Source: DATATJ01 sp963789075 (lineage in GTDB: Bacteria > Acidobacteriota > Vicinamibacteria > Vicinamibacterales > CAVVIG01). Taken from it: DNA of 64,000 nucleotides. Made by a program: the position numbers and the translations under genes. The notes beneath the pieces were generated by a model. It saw nothing but the letters and a program-made list of their open reading frames with translations, did not search any database and was not told where the DNA came from. The stretch covers positions 186,001 to 250,000 of the forward strand of contig CAWBJQ010000002.1 in the NCBI GenBank assembly GCA_963789075.1, read 5' to 3'. Position 1 is the first letter of the stretch. Every line of letters starts with the position of its first letter. This document shows positions 10,914 through 20,491 of this stretch, in pieces.

Positions 10914-12770
10914 TCACGGGTGGGCGGCCCACAGATTTCCACGTTGGGCGGCATCGGCGTCGATGCCATTCCGTTCGAGCAGGCTGCCGACCGCGACCTG
11001 GTAGGCGATCAGAGCCTTGGCGTAATTGACGCGCGCCTGCACGTCGGCCGATTGCGCCACCGTCAGATCGCGCAGCGCCAACAGCACACGGTACGGCGTC
11101 GAAATGCCAAACTGCAGCCGCTCCTGCTCGCCTTCGTACGCCGTACGGCTGGCGACAAGTGCGCGCATGGCCGCGCTGACGGCGGCGCGATTCTGGGCGA
11201 CCATCGTCGTGGCGTTCTGCACTTGCATCGTGACTTGCCGGCGCGTGCGTTGGAGGCTCACTTCGCTCTGCCGCGTTTCGAGCTGTGATCGGACATCGTC
11301 AGCGACGGCGGCCCGGTTGAAGAGCGCCAGCGACCAGGTGACCCCGACGGAATATTCCGGGTACGCCAGCCGCGTCAGTTGCCGAAGCACGGTCGGAGTC
11401 GCCGGCGCGAGGCCATACATATCGACCTGGGCATACACGCTGAAGACTGGCAGCAGGTTCTTGCGCGTGAACTGGTTCGCGATGTGTTGATTCTGTAGCG
11501 AGAGCTCCGCCTCCCGAATGGAGGCGCGGCTGTTCAAGGCTGTTGCGATGCTGCTCGCGGTCGAGGGGAGGTCAACTTCGGTCGGCCCGGGCAGCGTGTC
11601 AGTCGGCTCGATGGTCAGCGCATCGAGCGCAGGATCGCTTGTCTTGCTGATGAGCGTCTTGAGCACCACTTCCTGCTCGTCGACGGCGGTCTGTGCCTGG
11701 ACGAGCAGGACGCGCGAGGCTGCAAGCTGCGATTCCGACGCGAGCACGTCGAGCGGCGTCATCGTCCCGAGATCGACGCGTTGGAGGTCGTCCTCCCGCT
11801 GCCGTTGGGCCGCGGCAACGGCATCGGCCGCCGCGCGCTTGTTCTCGCGCAACGCGACGAGGTCCCAGTACACGTTGGCGGCGCTCGAGAGCGTGTCGTT
11901 CAGCATCGAGTGAAAAGCCTCCGTCACGATCTTCGTGTTGTTCTCAGCGAGCGTGGTGAACCGCTGCGTGAGTGGAAGTCCGAAGCCGTTGAGGAGCGGC
12001 TGATAGAGCTGCACTGACCCGAAGGAGGTGAACGCAGGGTTGAACAACAGACCCGCCTGTGTGGACGACTGGCGCTGGACGTTGAAGCTGACGCTGTAGC
12101 TCGTGCCCTCGGGCAGCTCTTGCTGGATGCGGGTTTGGAGCACCGTCGAGGGCACCGTCACGGCGCTCACACCCGCCACCTTCGTCGTATTGAGCGGATT
12201 GACCAGACGGTCATAACTCAGGTTCAGGTTGACCGTTGGATCGAATACACCGCGCGGACCGATCGAGACGAGCCTTCCTTGCGTGCTGATCGCCGCGCCG
12301 CCCGTGCCTCCGGCCGAGAGCGGGACCGTCGTGCTGACGCCTGCGCCGATCGCTCCAGCGAAGACGGCGGCGGGGAGGGGAGCCGACGCAACGCCGCGAG
12401 CCGCCTGCCCGGAGCGCGCGCGGAGGATGTCCACCTGCGCGATGGCGAAATCGTATCGGGCACCGAGAAGGGCGAGGTCGTTCTCGACCACCAGCTGGAG
12501 AAATTCCCGCTGCGACAACTGCAGGGTCTTGCCGACGAGATGTTTCGCGAGCTCGGAGCCGTTGAGGAGATCGACCGGCGGCAACGCGGCCGGACGATAG
12601 GACTTCCACACGAAGGGAAACGCGCGGTTGCCGTTCCGCAGCAGGCCCGGGTCGAGGCGAGGTTCATCTTGGGCGCTCAGCACCGATGGCCTGAAGACCT
12701 GGATACAGCTGAGCAGCAATGCCACGAGACCGCGCGTGGCGATCGCTCGGATTGAGGTGCGATACATCAT
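10914..12770 (-). CDS. TolC-family outer-membrane efflux protein (second of pair), 618 aa
   Basis: Outer-membrane channel component of a tripartite exporter. A signal peptide (LVALLLSCIQVFRPSVLSAQ) is followed by a long N-terminal extension with an LR-x-SGQAARGV motif (about 115) and a glycine/alanine-rich loop, then helical TolC repeats (SREFLQLVVENDLALL; LQTRIQQELPEG; LALRDLTVAQSADVQARVNY). The length exceeds ordinary TolC (about 450-500) because of the extension. Its start overlaps the stop of the preceding gene by 4 bp (ATGA), so translation is coupled. No membrane-fusion protein or pump gene lies in the adjacent sequence shown here, so the substrate is unknown. Confidence 0.8.
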   Translation of the reverse strand: MMYRTSIRAIATRGLVALLLSCIQVFRPSVLSAQDEPRLDPGLLRNGNRAFPFVWKSYRPAALPPVDLLNGSELAKHLVGKTLQLSQREFLQLVVENDLALLGARYDFAIAQVDILRARSGQAARGVASAPLPAAVFAGAIGAGVSTTVPLSAGGTGGAAISTQGRLVSIGPRGVFDPTVNLNLSYDRLVNPLNTTKVAGVSAVTVPSTVLQTRIQQELPEGTSYSVSFNVQRQSSTQAGLLFNPAFTSFGSVQLYQPLLNGFGLPLTQRFTTLAENNTKIVTEAFHSMLNDTLSSAANVYWDLVALRENKRAAADAVAAAQRQREDDLQRVDLGTMTPLDVLASESQLAASRVLLVQAQTAVDEQEVVLKTLISKTSDPALDALTIEPTDTLPGPTEVDLPSTASSIATALNSRASIREAELSLQNQHIANQFTRKNLLPVFSVYAQVDMYGLAPATPTVLRQLTRLAYPEYSVGVTWSLALFNRAAVADDVRSQLETRQSEVSLQRTRRQVTMQVQNATTMVAQNRAAVSAAMRALVASRTAYEGEQERLQFGISTPYRVLLALRDLTVAQSADVQARVNYAKALIAYQVAVGSLLERNGIDADAAQRGNLWAAHP

Positions 12771-14644
12771 CGCTGTTGGTCCACGCTGCTGGGCCGAATC
12801 ATCGATGGTGTGGGCGGCTTCTGAATTCCTCCGGCCTGCGCATCGCTCAGCACGATGCCGTTCCGCTCGAGCGTCGTCCCCGTCGCGCGCTCGAAGTCGA
12901 CCAGAGCCCTCGCGTACGTGGCGCCCGCAACAAGGTCCGACTGCTGTGCTGCGACGAGATCCCGCTCTCGAAGAATGACGTCATAGGCCGCCGAGATGCC
13001 GAGGTCGAGTTTTTCACGCTCGGCAGCCGCGCTGCGCTCGGCCAGCTGCACGGCTTCGTGCGCCGCATCGACCTGCGCCTTGCCTTGCAGCAGACCGATG
13101 ACGGCCTGACGGACCTCGAGTCCAATCTGTTGACGCGAGCGCTGGAGCTGGACGTTCAGTTGTTGTTCTTCGAGGCGCGCTCGCATGTTGTCGGCCTGCG
13201 CCGAGCGGTTACGAATCGGGATCGTCGCGCTCACGCCGACCGCATACTCGGGGTAAGCGGCATCCAGCGCCTGGCCGAGCGACGCGCCGGCACCGTTGGC
13301 AGAAAGCAGCGTGTCGCCATCGAGCCCGGCTCCTGCGTACAATCCAAACGCGCTGACGTTGGGCAAGAGGCCGTTGCGCGTGAAGCGCACGGTGATGTCC
13401 TGATTCTGCAGATCGGCGCCAGCCGTTTTGAGTTCCGGCCGGTTGTCCATCGCGCTGGCGAGCGCCGCCGGAAGATCGGGGACGGGCCGTCCCTCGGGCT
13501 CCGGCAAACCATCGGCGGTATCGATGTCCGCCGCGTCCAGAGCGGGATCGCCAGTCTTGCTCAGCAGGTTCTTCAACTGCGCCTCTTGAAGCTGGAAATT
13601 CGTTTGCGCCACGATCAGATCGCGCTCGGCAGACGCCGACGCCGATTCAGCCGCAATCACGTCGATTCCTGCCGCGGTGCCGATCTCCTCGCGAGTCCGC
13701 GTGTCGTTCACGAGCTCCTTCGCGGCGTCGAACGAGTGCTGTGCGGACGCGATCGCCTGACGCGACGCGGCCAGATTCCAATACGCGTCTTCGACCTGAA
13801 CGATGATCGTCGTCAGCTGTTCACGGAACAGAGCCTCCGACGTCTTCATGTCGTTTCTGGCGACCATCAGAAAGCGCTCGTTCGGCAGGAAGCCGAACCC
13901 ATTCAGCAGTGGTTGATTCACGCCGACGGCGAGCCGGCTGACGACAGCGGGGTTGAACAACAGTGACTGCTGCGTCGAGTTCTGAGCGATGCCGTTCACC
14001 GTCAGCGTGACGCTCGATCCTTCCGCGAAGAGCTGTGTGTAGTTGAAACTGCTGGCCGACGAGGTCGTCGTTACCTGCGGCACGCCCGCCACGACGAGGC
14101 TATTGAGCGGTGACGCCGTGCGATCGTAGCTCGCGTTGATGCTGATCGCCGGGTCGAACGTGCCGACCTGCGGCACGCTGACCGCGCCGCCGCCGCCGCT
14201 GATGCCGCCTGCGCCGCCCACGCCGCCAGTCCCGCCCGCCTGGTTGACGCCGACGCCGAGAGCGCCCGCGCTCAGACCGCTGGGCAGCAGTGCGCCGGGC
14301 ACGCCGCGCGCCGCCTGGCCCGAGCTCGTGCGAAGGAGATCCGCTTCGGCAATCGGACGCACGAATCGCTGGACCGCGACGTCCAGATTGTTCTCGATAG
14401 TCAAGGCCAGGGCGTCCGACAGCGACAATCGAACGTGGCCGTCATGAATCAAATCGCGGAGCCTCGTCGAGTTCTCGATCGCAACCGGCGGTATCGGACT
14501 GGGCCGGTAAGGAGCCAGCAGCCCGCCGCGCGAGCTCGATGGACGTGGACTGCCTGGAGGGATCCCCGGCGATTGCGCACCTATTTCGACGGTCGACAAC
14601 GAAACAATGACGACGATACACGTGACTCTGAACCAGCGCATCAT
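12767..14644 (-). CDS. TolC-family outer-membrane efflux protein (first of pair), 625 aa
   Basis: Paralog of the downstream gene. A signal peptide (CIVVIVSLSTVEIGAQ) precedes a Pro/Ser-rich linker, a first outer-membrane efflux repeat (VRLSLSDALALTIENNLDVA), the LRTSSGQAARGV motif shared with its partner, a glycine-rich insert (GGTGGVGGAGGISGGGGAVS, about 140-160) and later coiled helices (QQLNVQLQRSRQQIGLEVRQ). The Gly-rich insert and shared SGQAARGV motif place both in an acidobacterial TolC subgroup. The pair is likely one transcript starting upstream of 14644. Confidence 0.8.
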   Translation of the reverse strand: MMRWFRVTCIVVIVSLSTVEIGAQSPGIPPGSPRPSSSRGGLLAPYRPSPIPPVAIENSTRLRDLIHDGHVRLSLSDALALTIENNLDVAVQRFVRPIAEADLLRTSSGQAARGVPGALLPSGLSAGALGVGVNQAGGTGGVGGAGGISGGGGAVSVPQVGTFDPAISINASYDRTASPLNSLVVAGVPQVTTTSSASSFNYTQLFAEGSSVTLTVNGIAQNSTQQSLLFNPAVVSRLAVGVNQPLLNGFGFLPNERFLMVARNDMKTSEALFREQLTTIIVQVEDAYWNLAASRQAIASAQHSFDAAKELVNDTRTREEIGTAAGIDVIAAESASASAERDLIVAQTNFQLQEAQLKNLLSKTGDPALDAADIDTADGLPEPEGRPVPDLPAALASAMDNRPELKTAGADLQNQDITVRFTRNGLLPNVSAFGLYAGAGLDGDTLLSANGAGASLGQALDAAYPEYAVGVSATIPIRNRSAQADNMRARLEEQQLNVQLQRSRQQIGLEVRQAVIGLLQGKAQVDAAHEAVQLAERSAAAEREKLDLGISAAYDVILRERDLVAAQQSDLVAGATYARALVDFERATGTTLERNGIVLSDAQAGGIQKPPTPSMIRPSSVDQQR

Positions 14645-14823
14645 GTGAACACCCTGCGTAAGAAAGGTAGCGGCGCGCGGGAGCCGATCGCGAGCGCACT
14701 GCCGGAACGTGGCGTGAAGGGAGTGTTCAGCGCGCTGGTGGAGCGCGATCGCAGGCGGGCGCGACGACGACTGGCGGCGGGGCGAGGGAGGTGACAGCGG
14801 CGACGCCGCCTGCGAGCGAGGTG

Positions 14824-15042
14824 TCAGGACGTTACCGTCGGCGATGCGAGTGTCGGAAGCGGTGCGACCGAGTGCCGCTCGTGCGGCCGCTCGATGTTTT
14901 TACTGAGCCTGAATCCGGCGACGTTATCGGCGGTCGAGAGATGGTCGTGCAGACGCGAGAGCGTCGGCAGCGTCAGGAAGACGCACGCAACAAGCAGGGC
15001 CGCAGCGCGATGGGCGAGGCGAGGCACTGAATCCGATCGCAT
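14824..15042 (-). CDS. Small secreted hypothetical protein, 72 aa
   Basis: ATG at 15042 has a weak AGGA very close upstream. Residues 1-30 look like a signal peptide or single membrane anchor (RAAALLVACVFLTLPTLS), followed by a short polar tail rich in His and Ser. It lies 180 bp upstream of the TolC-like pair on the same strand. I do not recognise it; it could be a small periplasmic accessory protein or a chance frame. Confidence 0.35.
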   Translation of the reverse strand: MRSDSVPRLAHRAAALLVACVFLTLPTLSRLHDHLSTADNVAGFRLSKNIERPHERHSVAPLPTLASPTVTS

Positions 15043-15117
15043 GATCCTGATGAGGCTACGAAAGCATGATACACCCGACCGTGCAGCCTCGTGTCCGGAT
15101 CGACCAAATCGGAACCC

Positions 15118-15400
15118 TCAGTCCAGCCGCGCGGTGACGAAGCGAAGGCGGCCGTTGCGTTTGATGTGCAGGACGATACGGCTTCGAGCGTTGAAGCCCT
15201 CCAGGATTGTTGGCAGTCCGTCGAGACTCCTCACGGTAAAGCTGTTGACGCGGTGAATGATGTCGCCAGCCCTCAGAGGATTCTCGGCATCGTGGGACGC
15301 CTGCCAGGGCCGCGCCGTTGAATTGGATCATTCAGGTCTGCGCACACAACGTTGTGCGTTGCCATTCCAGCGAACTGTCGGGGGCTGCGTTCCGCGGCCT
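15118..15400 (-). pseudogene. C-terminal PDZ-domain remnant (HtrA-like serine protease)
   Basis: Reading leftwards, the frame ending with TGA at 15118-15120 encodes a PDZ tail: NPLRAGDIIHRVNSFTVRSL, then DGLPTILEGF, SRIVLHIKRNGRLRFVTARL and D. The L-R-A-G-D-I-I-x-x-V-N core is diagnostic of PDZ domains in HtrA-type proteases or processing peptidases. Upstream, the same domain continues in another frame (THNVVCADLNDPIQRRGPG, about 15310-15370), and no start codon or protease domain follows. It is a truncated and frameshifted remnant at a region that also contains a truncated DUF3300 gene. Confidence 0.6.
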
Positions 15401-15510
15401 CGATAGCGCGTCGACTGAGAGCGGCCCCCTGGCCCCACGTTTGCGGTGACGTCAATCGCGGTCCGGCAGCGGCGACGGTCCAGACTGCGTTAGACATCGG
15501 AGTAGAAACT

Positions 15511-16098
15511 ATGAAAAGACCCTTCGCGAAGTTGTGGTGCGTGCTCGCGTGCAGCCTCGTCGTGACCAGCGGATTGGCGGCACGGACCGGTCAGGTCGAT
15601 CAGCCCTCGCCCGACATGGCCGTTCAGTCCGCGAAACAGACGCCGGCGCAACTGCAGCAAGTCGTGGCTCCCATCGCGTCGTATCCGGACAACCTCGTCG
15701 CGCAGATCCTTGCCGCCGCGACATACCCGGATGAAATCGTCGAAGCCGATCGGTGGCTGCAGCAGCACGCCGACCTCAAGGGCGACCAGCTTGCCAAGGA
15801 AGCAGATAAACAGCCGTGGGATCCCGCGGTGAAGGCATCCGCGGTTTCCCGCATGAACGGAGAGCCCTTAACGGTCAGCGGGGAGTACCATGAGGTCGCT
15901 CGCCAGCCCCTATATGGAGTCTCGCCGATTCGCGAGGCCTGGAGAACATCGACATGGCCACGGTTCAAGTGCGATACATCGTCCGTGACGTTGACGCGGC
16001 GATCAGGTTCTACACGCAGCAACTCGGGTTTCAAACGGTCATGCATCCGGCGCCAGCGTTCGCCATGCTCGCGCGAGGCGATCTTCGTCTCGTGTTGA
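15511..16098 (+). pseudogene. Truncated DUF3300-domain secreted protein
   Basis: ATG at 15511 follows GGAG. A signal peptide (CVLACSLVVTSGLAARTG) leads into the typical start of DUF3300: LQQVVAPIASYPDNLVAQIL, AAATYPDEIVEADRWLQQH and KEADKQPWDPAVKA. DUF3300 proteins normally run on for several hundred residues. Here recognisable sequence ends at about residue 112 (near 15850) and the frame continues as unrelated sequence, overlapping the next gene out of frame until 16098. A deletion joining this gene to the region upstream of the VOC gene is the simplest reading. Confidence 0.7.
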
Positions 16099-16361
16099 GT
16101 GCGCCGAACCCGTCAGCCGGCGGAGGGCAGGCGATGCCCGATGGCACGATGCAGGAGCCGGGCGGGTGGAACCGATTCGCGATCGAGGTCGACGATCTTG
16201 CGACCACCGTGGAAACGCTGCGCACGTCCGGAGCGCACTTTCGAAACGAGATCGTCACCGGCGTAGGGGGCAAACAGATCATCGTCGACGACCCCTCCGG
16301 GAATCCCGTTGAGCTCTTTCAACCGATCCTGAGCGAGGCGCGCCTGAGCTCGAAGCCGTGA
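15954..16361 (+). CDS. VOC-family protein (glyoxalase/dioxygenase fold), 135 aa
   Basis: One vicinal-oxygen-chelate domain: the first beta-alpha unit VRYIVRDVDAAIRFYTQQLG (about 5-24) and the second VDDLATTVETLRTSGAHFRN, ending with the metal-site-like DPSGNPVELFQP. ATG at 15954 follows GGAG at nine-base spacing. VOC proteins include glyoxalase I, extradiol dioxygenases and antibiotic-binding proteins; the substrate cannot be told. The canonical terminal glutamate of the metal site is present (NPVELFQP), but the first-half His is not evident. Confidence 0.8.
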   Translation: MATVQVRYIVRDVDAAIRFYTQQLGFQTVMHPAPAFAMLARGDLRLVLSAPNPSAGGGQAMPDGTMQEPGGWNRFAIEVDDLATTVETLRTSGAHFRNEIVTGVGGKQIIVDDPSGNPVELFQPILSEARLSSKP

Positions 16362-16513
16362 GCGTGAACGCAGCGACGCCGACGAAGCTCATCGGCTTGT
16401 CTCACTGTTTTCCTCTCCCGTTCGCTATTGATTCCTAACGTGCGAGCGGCATACATTCCCGGCTCCGTCCGAGTCCTTTCCCAGCGGTAATGCGGATTGA
16501 CAGGAGGGGCTGC

Positions 16514-18488
16514 ATGTCTTCCATTGCGAGAAGCCCAATCGTCGTCGCCTTCAAGACCCTGCTGATTGTCGTCGCGGCAGTGGCACTCGGCTCCGCGCAA
16601 GGCTCCCACGAAGTGCCGACCCAGTTCAACGAATTCACCATCGCGCAGCTGCAGGAGGCGATGAGTCACGGTCGGATCACTTCGGAAGGCTTGACCCGGT
16701 ACTACATCGATCGCATTTTCGCGCTCGATCAGAACGGTCCCGGAGTCAACTCGGTGATCGAGCTCAATCCCGACGCGATCGAGCTCGCGGAGAAAGCCGA
16801 CGCGATGCGGCGGGGTGGGGCGACCACCGCGAAGTTCCCGCTCCTCGGCATCCCTCTCCTGCTGAAGGACAACATCGATACCGGCGACAGGATGCAAACG
16901 ACCGCCGGGTCGTTCGCGCTGGCTGGCCTGCCCGCGGTCCAGGACTCGACGGTGGCCGCAAAGCTGCGCGCCGCAGGCGCCGTCATTCTGGGCAAGACGA
17001 ACCTGTCCGAGTGGGCGAACTTCCGCTCGACACATTCGACGAGCGGCTGGTCGGGGCGCGGCGGCCTCACGCACAATCCCTACTCGCTCGATCGCAACGC
17101 GTGCGGATCCAGTTCGGGATCGGGCGCGGCGGCGTCAGCAAACTTCGCGGCGATCTCGTTCGGCAGCGAAACCGACGGCAGCATCGTGTGTCCGGCAAGC
17201 GTCAACGGCGTCGTGGGGCTCAAGCCGACGATTGGCGTGGTGAGCCGCGCGGGCGTCGTTCCCATCTCGCACACCCAGGACACGGTGGGGCCGCATGGAC
17301 GTACACGTGGCCGACGCGGTCATCGCTCTGAACGCGATCGCAAGCCGGACGCCTGATGCGCGCGATGCGGCCACCAGCGGCGTCCCGCTCGGATGGCAAG
17401 CGTGCAATCCCGTTTGCAACGGGACTCCGCTGACCGGGAAGCACCGGCCCACCCTTCCCGCCGACTACACGGCATTCCTGGATCCGCACGGCCTGAGCCT
17501 GAGCGGCGCGCGCCTGGGGCTCACGCGGCAGGGCATCCAATCTGCCCCGCCACAGGTCGTCGCCGCGTTCAATGCCGCCATCCAGGCCATCAAGAACGCC
17601 GGCGCCATCATCGTCGACCTGGATGATCCCGTGAACAACTTCAGCTTCTCACCGGCCGACGGCGAGTTCCTGGTCCTCGAGTACGACCTGAAGGTCGATC
17701 TCACCAATTATTTCCACACGCGGGTCGGCGTGCCGGTCGCTGGAGGCAATCTGCAGAGCGCAATCGATTTCAACAACGCGCACGCGGCGGCGGAAATGCC
17801 GTACTTCGGACAGGAGATTTTCGTTCAAGCCCAGAGCCTCACCCTCGATCCGAACTTCTGCCAGCCGGGCTTCACCTCAACGGTTCTGTCGACGACGACG
17901 ACGTGCATGTCGTACAACGACGCGTTGAAGATCGATCAGATGGCAGGCGCCAGCCTGGATGCGGCACTCGCCGACTTCAAGCTGGACGCGATCGTGGCGC
18001 CGACCGACAGCCCGGGCTGGACGACCGATCTGATTCTCGGCGATCACTTCCTGTTCGCCAGTTCGGGCCTGGCGGGGCCGCCGGGATACCCGATCATCCA
18101 GGTGCCGGCGGGCGACGTGCTCGGCATGCCGGTGGGCATCAGCTTCATCGGGACCGCCTTCAGTGAGCCGACGCTGATCAAGCTCGCGTCGGGGTTCGAA
18201 GCGGTCACGCACGCGCGGTTCCAGCCAACGTTCGCGCGTGACATCACGAAAACGCACACCTCGGGAACGACGTTGGTCCATCCTCCCGATGAGGATTCCT
18301 CAGGCAAGAGGCCGCGCCGCCGCACCATATGTAGCCTGATCTTCCGCGCGAGGTTCAGTGTCCGTCGGTCTTCGACCACGGCAGCGTCGAGTGCGAACTG
18401 CTGCCGTGGTCGCTTCCGCATCGGTGAACCGATCTGGACACCCCGGCCAGTTCGTGCCCCGATAACGACCCAACACGGTAACCATTAG
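16514..18488 (+). CDS. Secreted amidase, amidase-signature family (one frameshift)
   Basis: Amide hydrolase of the amidase-signature family, predicted exported (AFKTLLIVVAAVALGSAQG). ATG 16514 is chosen over 16490 because AGGAGG lies seven bases before it. Catalytic residues are visible: Lys in LLLKDNIDT, the cis-Ser in CGSSSGSGAAASAN, and the nucleophile Ser in GSETDGSIVCPAS. An extra C near 17294 shifts the frame. The second frame resumes with HVADAVIALNAIASRTPDAR and ends with a normal amidase C-terminus (LAGPPGYPIIQVPAGD; GMPVGISFIGTAFSEPTLIK). Length after repair is about 657 aa, slightly long for a family of 500-600. It ends almost on top of the convergent TfoX-like gene. Confidence 0.85.
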
Positions 18489-18897
18489 TGCGATCGTCGG
18501 CAGAACGATGGCCTGAGGATCCACGGCGTTCCCTCCTCGCTCTCCTCGTAGTGGACATGGAGCGGCGGTCCCTCGTTGTCGGCTTCGGCTTCATCGAACC
18601 CACGTACGCGACGCTCATGTCGAAGTAGCGCTTCAGATCTCGAGTTCTCGACAAGAGTTCATCCGGAACGACAACGTACTCCGGCTGGACCGAGCCGTAC
18701 TGCACAGAGAGTGTCGTTTTGTACTTCTTCAGAAACGCCTCTCGTTCAGATGCAGGGAGCCGAAGCGCCACCGTGCCGTCCTTGTGCAGGACGCTGAACA
18801 TGTGCCCATTGAGCGACGTATAGGGCATGGTGTCGCCCTTCCGTTCCACGTCGGGATTCATCGCCACGAGGCGCGGCGGAGGTGTGAACGATGTCAT
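18485..18897 (-). CDS. TfoX-like small protein (probable frameshift near the 3' end)
   Basis: The frame from 18897 encodes PDVERKGDTMPYTSLNGHMF, then LRLPASEREAFLKKY, EYVVVPDELLSRTRDLKRYF and MSVAYVGSMKPKP. This resembles the small TfoX N-terminal-like cytosolic family that usually ends soon after K-P-K-P. In the original frame the ORF would continue as Arg-rich sequence to 18355 across the end of the amidase. The alternative frame reads GPPLHVHYEESEEGTPWI to a TAA at 18485-18487 and has much better third-position GC, so I end the gene there and infer a frame change near 18585. Function unknown. Confidence 0.55.
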
Positions 18898-18945
18898 GCG
18901 TCGTGGTGTACTCCCTTGGTCGAGTCGACGCGTGATCGATCGGTG

Positions 18946-19695
18946 TCAGGCCACGTAACCGCCGTCGATCGTCATGCTGGCACCGGTGACAAAGCCGGAT
19001 TCCGGCCCGACCAGATAAGCGACCATGGCGGCGATCTCTGCCGTGCGGCCCATGCGCCCGAGCGGGATCAGCGGCTTTACTGCCTCCGCCATGCCGGGCA
19101 CCGACGTCATGTCGGTCACCGTGGGGCCGGGCTGGACGTTGTTGACCGTAATGCCGCGCGGCGCGAGATCGATCGCCACGCCGCGCACCAGCGAAGCGAT
19201 GGCACCCTTGGTCATCGAGTAGATGCTCGAGCCCGGGAAGCCGGTTCGCACGGCCGTATTACTGCCGATGGTAATGACGCGACCGCCTTGTCCCATGTGG
19301 GCAGCGGCAGCCTGGATGGCCACGACCACTCCGCGCACATTGACGGCCAGGATGCGGTCGAGATCTTCCATGCGGTATTCCAGTATGCCGCCGCGGATCA
19401 GCACGCCGGCATTGACCACGAGGATGTCGAGGTGACCGAACTGTTGCATGGTGTTCGCCACTGCGTCGCGCAGCTCGGCCTCGTTACCGCTGTCCGCCTT
19501 GATGGCGATGGCGCGCGCGCCGCCGGCCATAATCTGTTGCACCAGTTCATTCGCCTTGTCCGCCGCGGCGGCGTACGTCAGGGCGATGCCGGCGCCATCT
19601 TCCGCCAGGCGCCGCGCGATGCCGGCACCGATGCCGCGCGAGCCACCGACCACCAACGCGATCTTGTCTTTCAGGGGCTGCAGTGCTTTTGTCAT
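18946..19695 (-). CDS. SDR-family NAD(P)-dependent oxidoreductase, 249 aa
   Basis: Classical short-chain dehydrogenase. Cofactor motif GGSRGIG (17-23), structural NAG (94-96), catalytic Ser144 in ITIGSN, and Tyr158/Lys162 in YSMTKG are all present. Length and C-terminus (VTGASMTIDGGYVA) are typical. The dinucleotide-binding start resembles 3-oxoacyl-ACP reductase-like SDRs. Substrate unknown. It lies 75 bp downstream of a TetR regulator on the same strand, a common TetR-SDR arrangement in which the regulator controls the oxidoreductase, so substrate and inducer may be related. Confidence 0.88.
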   Translation of the reverse strand: MTKALQPLKDKIALVVGGSRGIGAGIARRLAEDGAGIALTYAAAADKANELVQQIMAGGARAIAIKADSGNEAELRDAVANTMQQFGHLDILVVNAGVLIRGGILEYRMEDLDRILAVNVRGVVVAIQAAAAHMGQGGRVITIGSNTAVRTGFPGSSIYSMTKGAIASLVRGVAIDLAPRGITVNNVQPGPTVTDMTSVPGMAEAVKPLIPLGRMGRTAEIAAMVAYLVGPESGFVTGASMTIDGGYVA

Positions 19696-19769
19696 GGGAA
19701 TGCTCAGTTCTGGAATGAATGGTCCATAAATGGGCGACGCACGGGATCCTGTGTCGTTGCCCTGGGGGA

Positions 19770-20354
19770 TTAGCGGCGCGTCAGCGCCGCCAAAGAGAAC
19801 CGTGCCGTCGCCTGCAATGCTTCCGGCTTGACGCCGGCGCGTGCACCGGTCTGAAGGCCCTGCATGAGGGTGCCGATAAAACGCACCGACTCGGCGGTGT
19901 CTACTTGCGGCGGAATGTCGCCTTGCTGTTTGGCCAGGGTGACGGCTTCCGTCAATGCGCGCACAAGCACCACGCTCGACTTGTCGCGCAGCTTCACCAC
20001 ATCGGGATCATTGCGGCCGAATTCGGCAATGGCGCAGACGCCCATGCAGCCCTTGTGGCGCAGTGATTTGTCGGCGGGGGCGAGGCCTGCCAGCATGGCC
20101 TCTATGCCGGCAAGAGCTGTCTTGCCCGAACGCAAGCGCTCGATATGTGCGGCAACGCTTTGCTGCTGGTATTGGGCGAGCGCTTCAAGGTAGAGCGCCC
20201 GCTTGTCGCCGAAGCTGTCGTACATGCTCTGGCGCCCGATCTGCATCGCTTCGACCAGGTCGCTCGTCGAGGTGGCGGCAAAGCCCTTCGACCAGAAGAC
20301 GGACGTGGCTCGTTCCAGCACTTCGTCGCGATCGAATTCTCTTGGCCTCGCCAT
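19770..20354 (-). CDS. TetR/AcrR-family transcriptional regulator
   Basis: ATG at 20354 follows AAGGTG; a GTG nine bases upstream is less likely. The N-terminal helix-turn-helix reads FDRDEVLERATSVFWSKGFA then TSTSDLVEAMQIGRQSMYDSFGDKRALYLEAL. The ligand domain contains a CMGVCAIAEFG motif, as in TetR members of the YcdC/AcrR type, and ends at residue 194. It is upstream of the SDR gene on the same strand and has a near-perfect dyad in its own promoter (20372-20395), so autoregulation and control of the SDR are likely. Confidence 0.87.
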   Translation of the reverse strand: MARPREFDRDEVLERATSVFWSKGFAATSTSDLVEAMQIGRQSMYDSFGDKRALYLEALAQYQQQSVAAHIERLRSGKTALAGIEAMLAGLAPADKSLRHKGCMGVCAIAEFGRNDPDVVKLRDKSSVVLVRALTEAVTLAKQQGDIPPQVDTAESVRFIGTLMQGLQTGARAGVKPEALQATARFSLAALTRR

Positions 20355-20371
20355 CGATGGCACCTTACCTC

Positions 20372-20395
20372 GTTATGGACTGATATGTCAATAAC
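20372..20395. promoter_or_regulatory. Candidate TetR operator (24-bp dyad)
   Basis: GTTATGGAC (20372-20380), six-base spacer TGATAT, GTCAATAAC (20387-20395): arms match at 8 of 9 positions. It lies 17 bp upstream of the TetR start codon, where a repressor site would block the promoter. The divergent gene at 20492 starts 97 bp away and could also be affected. Confidence 0.6.
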
Positions 20396-20491
20396 TATCG
20401 GCCACCTGTTCAAGACCACCGCCATCGACCACTCGGCTCGGGTGTGTTCCGGACATGGCGCTGGCTTCCAGGGCCCGCGTAAGATCAGTCG

